NCBI GenBank assembly: GCA_023053545.1
Contig: JAKZAN010000006.1
Coordinates: 11,415,412-11,479,411 of the forward strand
Reading direction: 5' to 3'
DNA: 64,000 nucleotides
From: Lepidurus packardi
Taxonomy: Eukaryota; Arthropoda; Branchiopoda; Notostraca; Triopsidae
Below the pieces are notes generated by a model. That model searched no databases. It was not told where the DNA came from and saw only the letters and a list, made by a program, of their open reading frames with translations. Below, in pieces: positions 62,482 to 64,000 of the stretch. Each line of letters opens with the position of its first letter. Positions within the stretch are counted from its first letter, which is position 1. The translations under genes and the position numbers were made by a program.

Positions 62482-64000
62482 GTAAGACATTTGATTCCAT
62501 GTTTTTATGGCTTTGTAATTTTCCTTGTTCTTATGTTGTGTGTGTGTGTGTATCGTTTCCATGCACTACTGTTGCTGTAAAGGAATGGTTACGAAACAAA
62601 GTTCAAAAGTCTAGTTTTTTACACGGTTTTTTAGAAAGTGTTTAACAACGTGGTTCGTTTGGATGCAAGAAGAAAGTAAGCACCAAGTTTGTTTAAAATT
62701 TATTTTGGAGCCAGAAAGGTGTGGGGAAAGGAGAAAGACGCGTCTTTTAGAGTGTGTATACACCGCCTTTCGAATCTTTCCATAGAAAAACACCATTCCA
62801 AAGCATTCATCATCCGAAGAAGAAATCTCGCATCTTTTTCGCGTAGTTTAGTCGGTTCCAGCTACTTTCCCTTGCCTTCTGTAAATCATGCATACACATT
62901 GAGAAAAGCTGAGGTAAAGCTCCACAGGACAAAATAAACCCCGAATTTATTAAGACACGTAGCAATCACTATTTCTCCAAGACTATGAGAAAAAAAAGAC
63001 TACTAAGTTTACTTGAGGGTGTCTTTGTTGTCGTAGTAGACAATAACCAAAAATTCGTACACGCGAAGTCGATTGAAAACATTGTTTGTAGCAGCTTAAC
63101 CCCCCATCTATTGGGCCAAAACAGCGTGAAACCTAAGACGAGAAGCTGCCGTAACTCATAATCGGACGACTTTACGACGGTCGTAGCTTGGCAGGGGTTT
63201 AAAAGTTTACATTCGTATCCGACATCAATGTTTTTAAGAACCCCGAGATTTGCATAATAAACACCCGTGTATCGCCAAGCCGGAAGACAGAACATCAAAA
63301 TTTCTGCGAGCGTCATACATATCATTCATTCAAAATAGGGGCGAAAAGAGCCGTGACTTGGGAAAACTACTGCTTGCTGTCTTTTCCCCTTCACCTGTAG
63401 GTAAAGCAATACAAAACAAGACTTTTTGCTTACGTTCGAAGCGTACCTAACGCGTATTCCGCTACGGCTCATCAGCTAGATGCGACAGGTGCGCTGTGTG
63501 GAACTTGTAAACGATGATGCTCGTGAGTACGGTACATTAGCCTTGTCTGAACTCATCTCCTCTTCCTCGCCATCATTAACTATGCATAGCCAATAAGCAA
63601 ACCCAAGGGCTGTTGTATAAATGACTTGGCTTGTGTGTCGATTGTGATGCCCTCCAAGTGGTATTACTTTACTTTAACTTTGTGGCCTTTTATGTTCTTC
63701 TTTTTCTTTTGGGTCGAGTAAAACATATAGCTGTATAGCCATACCCCCCAACCGCATGCAAACTCGAAAAGTAGTAAGAACCTGAAAGGGGCCACAGTTG
63801 AGCGCACCGGTCATGATTAATATCCCAGCTATAAATCTATCAAAGGGAAGCTTACCACTAAATTAAACAGATTCTTTAAATTAAATATTCCCTAGAGTGA
63901 CGAAGCAAATATTCATTACCCTAAAAGACCGCACCCAAAAACCGTATTACCGGAGAGCATATGTAGTTATTTTCAAGCCATATGATACGTTTTATCAGAT
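62482..64000. other. downstream stretch, probably grainyhead intron
   Basis: A short (GT)n at about 62537-62550 is present. A minus-strand frame of 118 codons at 62969-63325 has no family I recognise. No exon with a GAERK-like start is visible. Confidence 0.35.

Noticed and set aside
62969..63325. Minus-strand frame of 118 codons as a gene
   Set aside because: No domain, low-complexity Thr/Ser end, and it lies in the probable grainyhead intron.

Overview
This is a eukaryotic, gene-poor window, most likely from a small-genome arthropod. A daphniid-like crustacean is my best guess (inference). Reasons: introns of 52-62 bp with GT/AG ends, grainyhead exons close to the insect/crustacean type, degenerate CCTAA-like tracts, and a dense load of LTR, non-LTR, Harbinger and Mutator-like elements. 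No bacterial features are present.

Layout. 1-5.9 kb: a 50-bp tandem repeat, a CCTAA-like tract, a small three-exon gene ending in a CCHC knuckle (588-1313, +), and a large intact Mutator-like (MULE) transposase gene on the minus strand (1885-5664 and upstream). That protein carries OTU-like, C2H2, DDE, SWIM and PHD-like modules. The small gene shares about 300 bp, in inverted orientation, with the large one. 5.9-16.4 kb: about 18.4 tandem copies of a 565-595 bp unit. Each copy holds, on the minus strand, two phase-compatible exons of a Rap1/TERF2IP-type Myb domain. The array ends at the 5' LTR of a Gypsy/errantivirus-like element with an env-like gene (16384-25674, +). 25.7-27.2 kb: spacer with a BTB-domain exon remnant.

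27.2-48.4 kb: a nest of transposons. A decayed I-group non-LTR retrotransposon (+) is broken by three later insertions: a BEL/Pao element (27557-33870, -, TSD AGTAG), a second BEL/Pao element (35332-41524, +, TSD ATAGC) and a PIF/Harbinger DNA transposon (43872-47009, TSD TTA). The Harbinger transposase gene itself contains a 305-bp insert (TSD TACCT). In all four cases, subtracting the insert and one target duplication puts the host element back in frame.

48.4-64 kb: a grainyhead (CP2-family) locus on the plus strand. Exons lie at 51454-51615, 55761-55855, 56325-56381 and 62380-62481. The first has a frameshift and a stop, and one expected exon between the first two was not found, so this copy may be dead. 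A near full-length Jockey-like element (56942-61794, -) with a 15-bp target duplication sits in the last intron. Also here: two 5'-truncated relatives of that element, a hAT/ZMYM-like first exon, a tRNA-derived SINE-like block and a perfect 20-bp-arm palindrome.

Most open reading frames here belong to mobile elements. Real or once-real host genes are grainyhead, the Myb/TERF2IP exon array, the BTB exon and perhaps the two MULE-derived genes. Several frame breaks in otherwise young elements fall in homopolymers, so assembly indels should be considered before calling decay.
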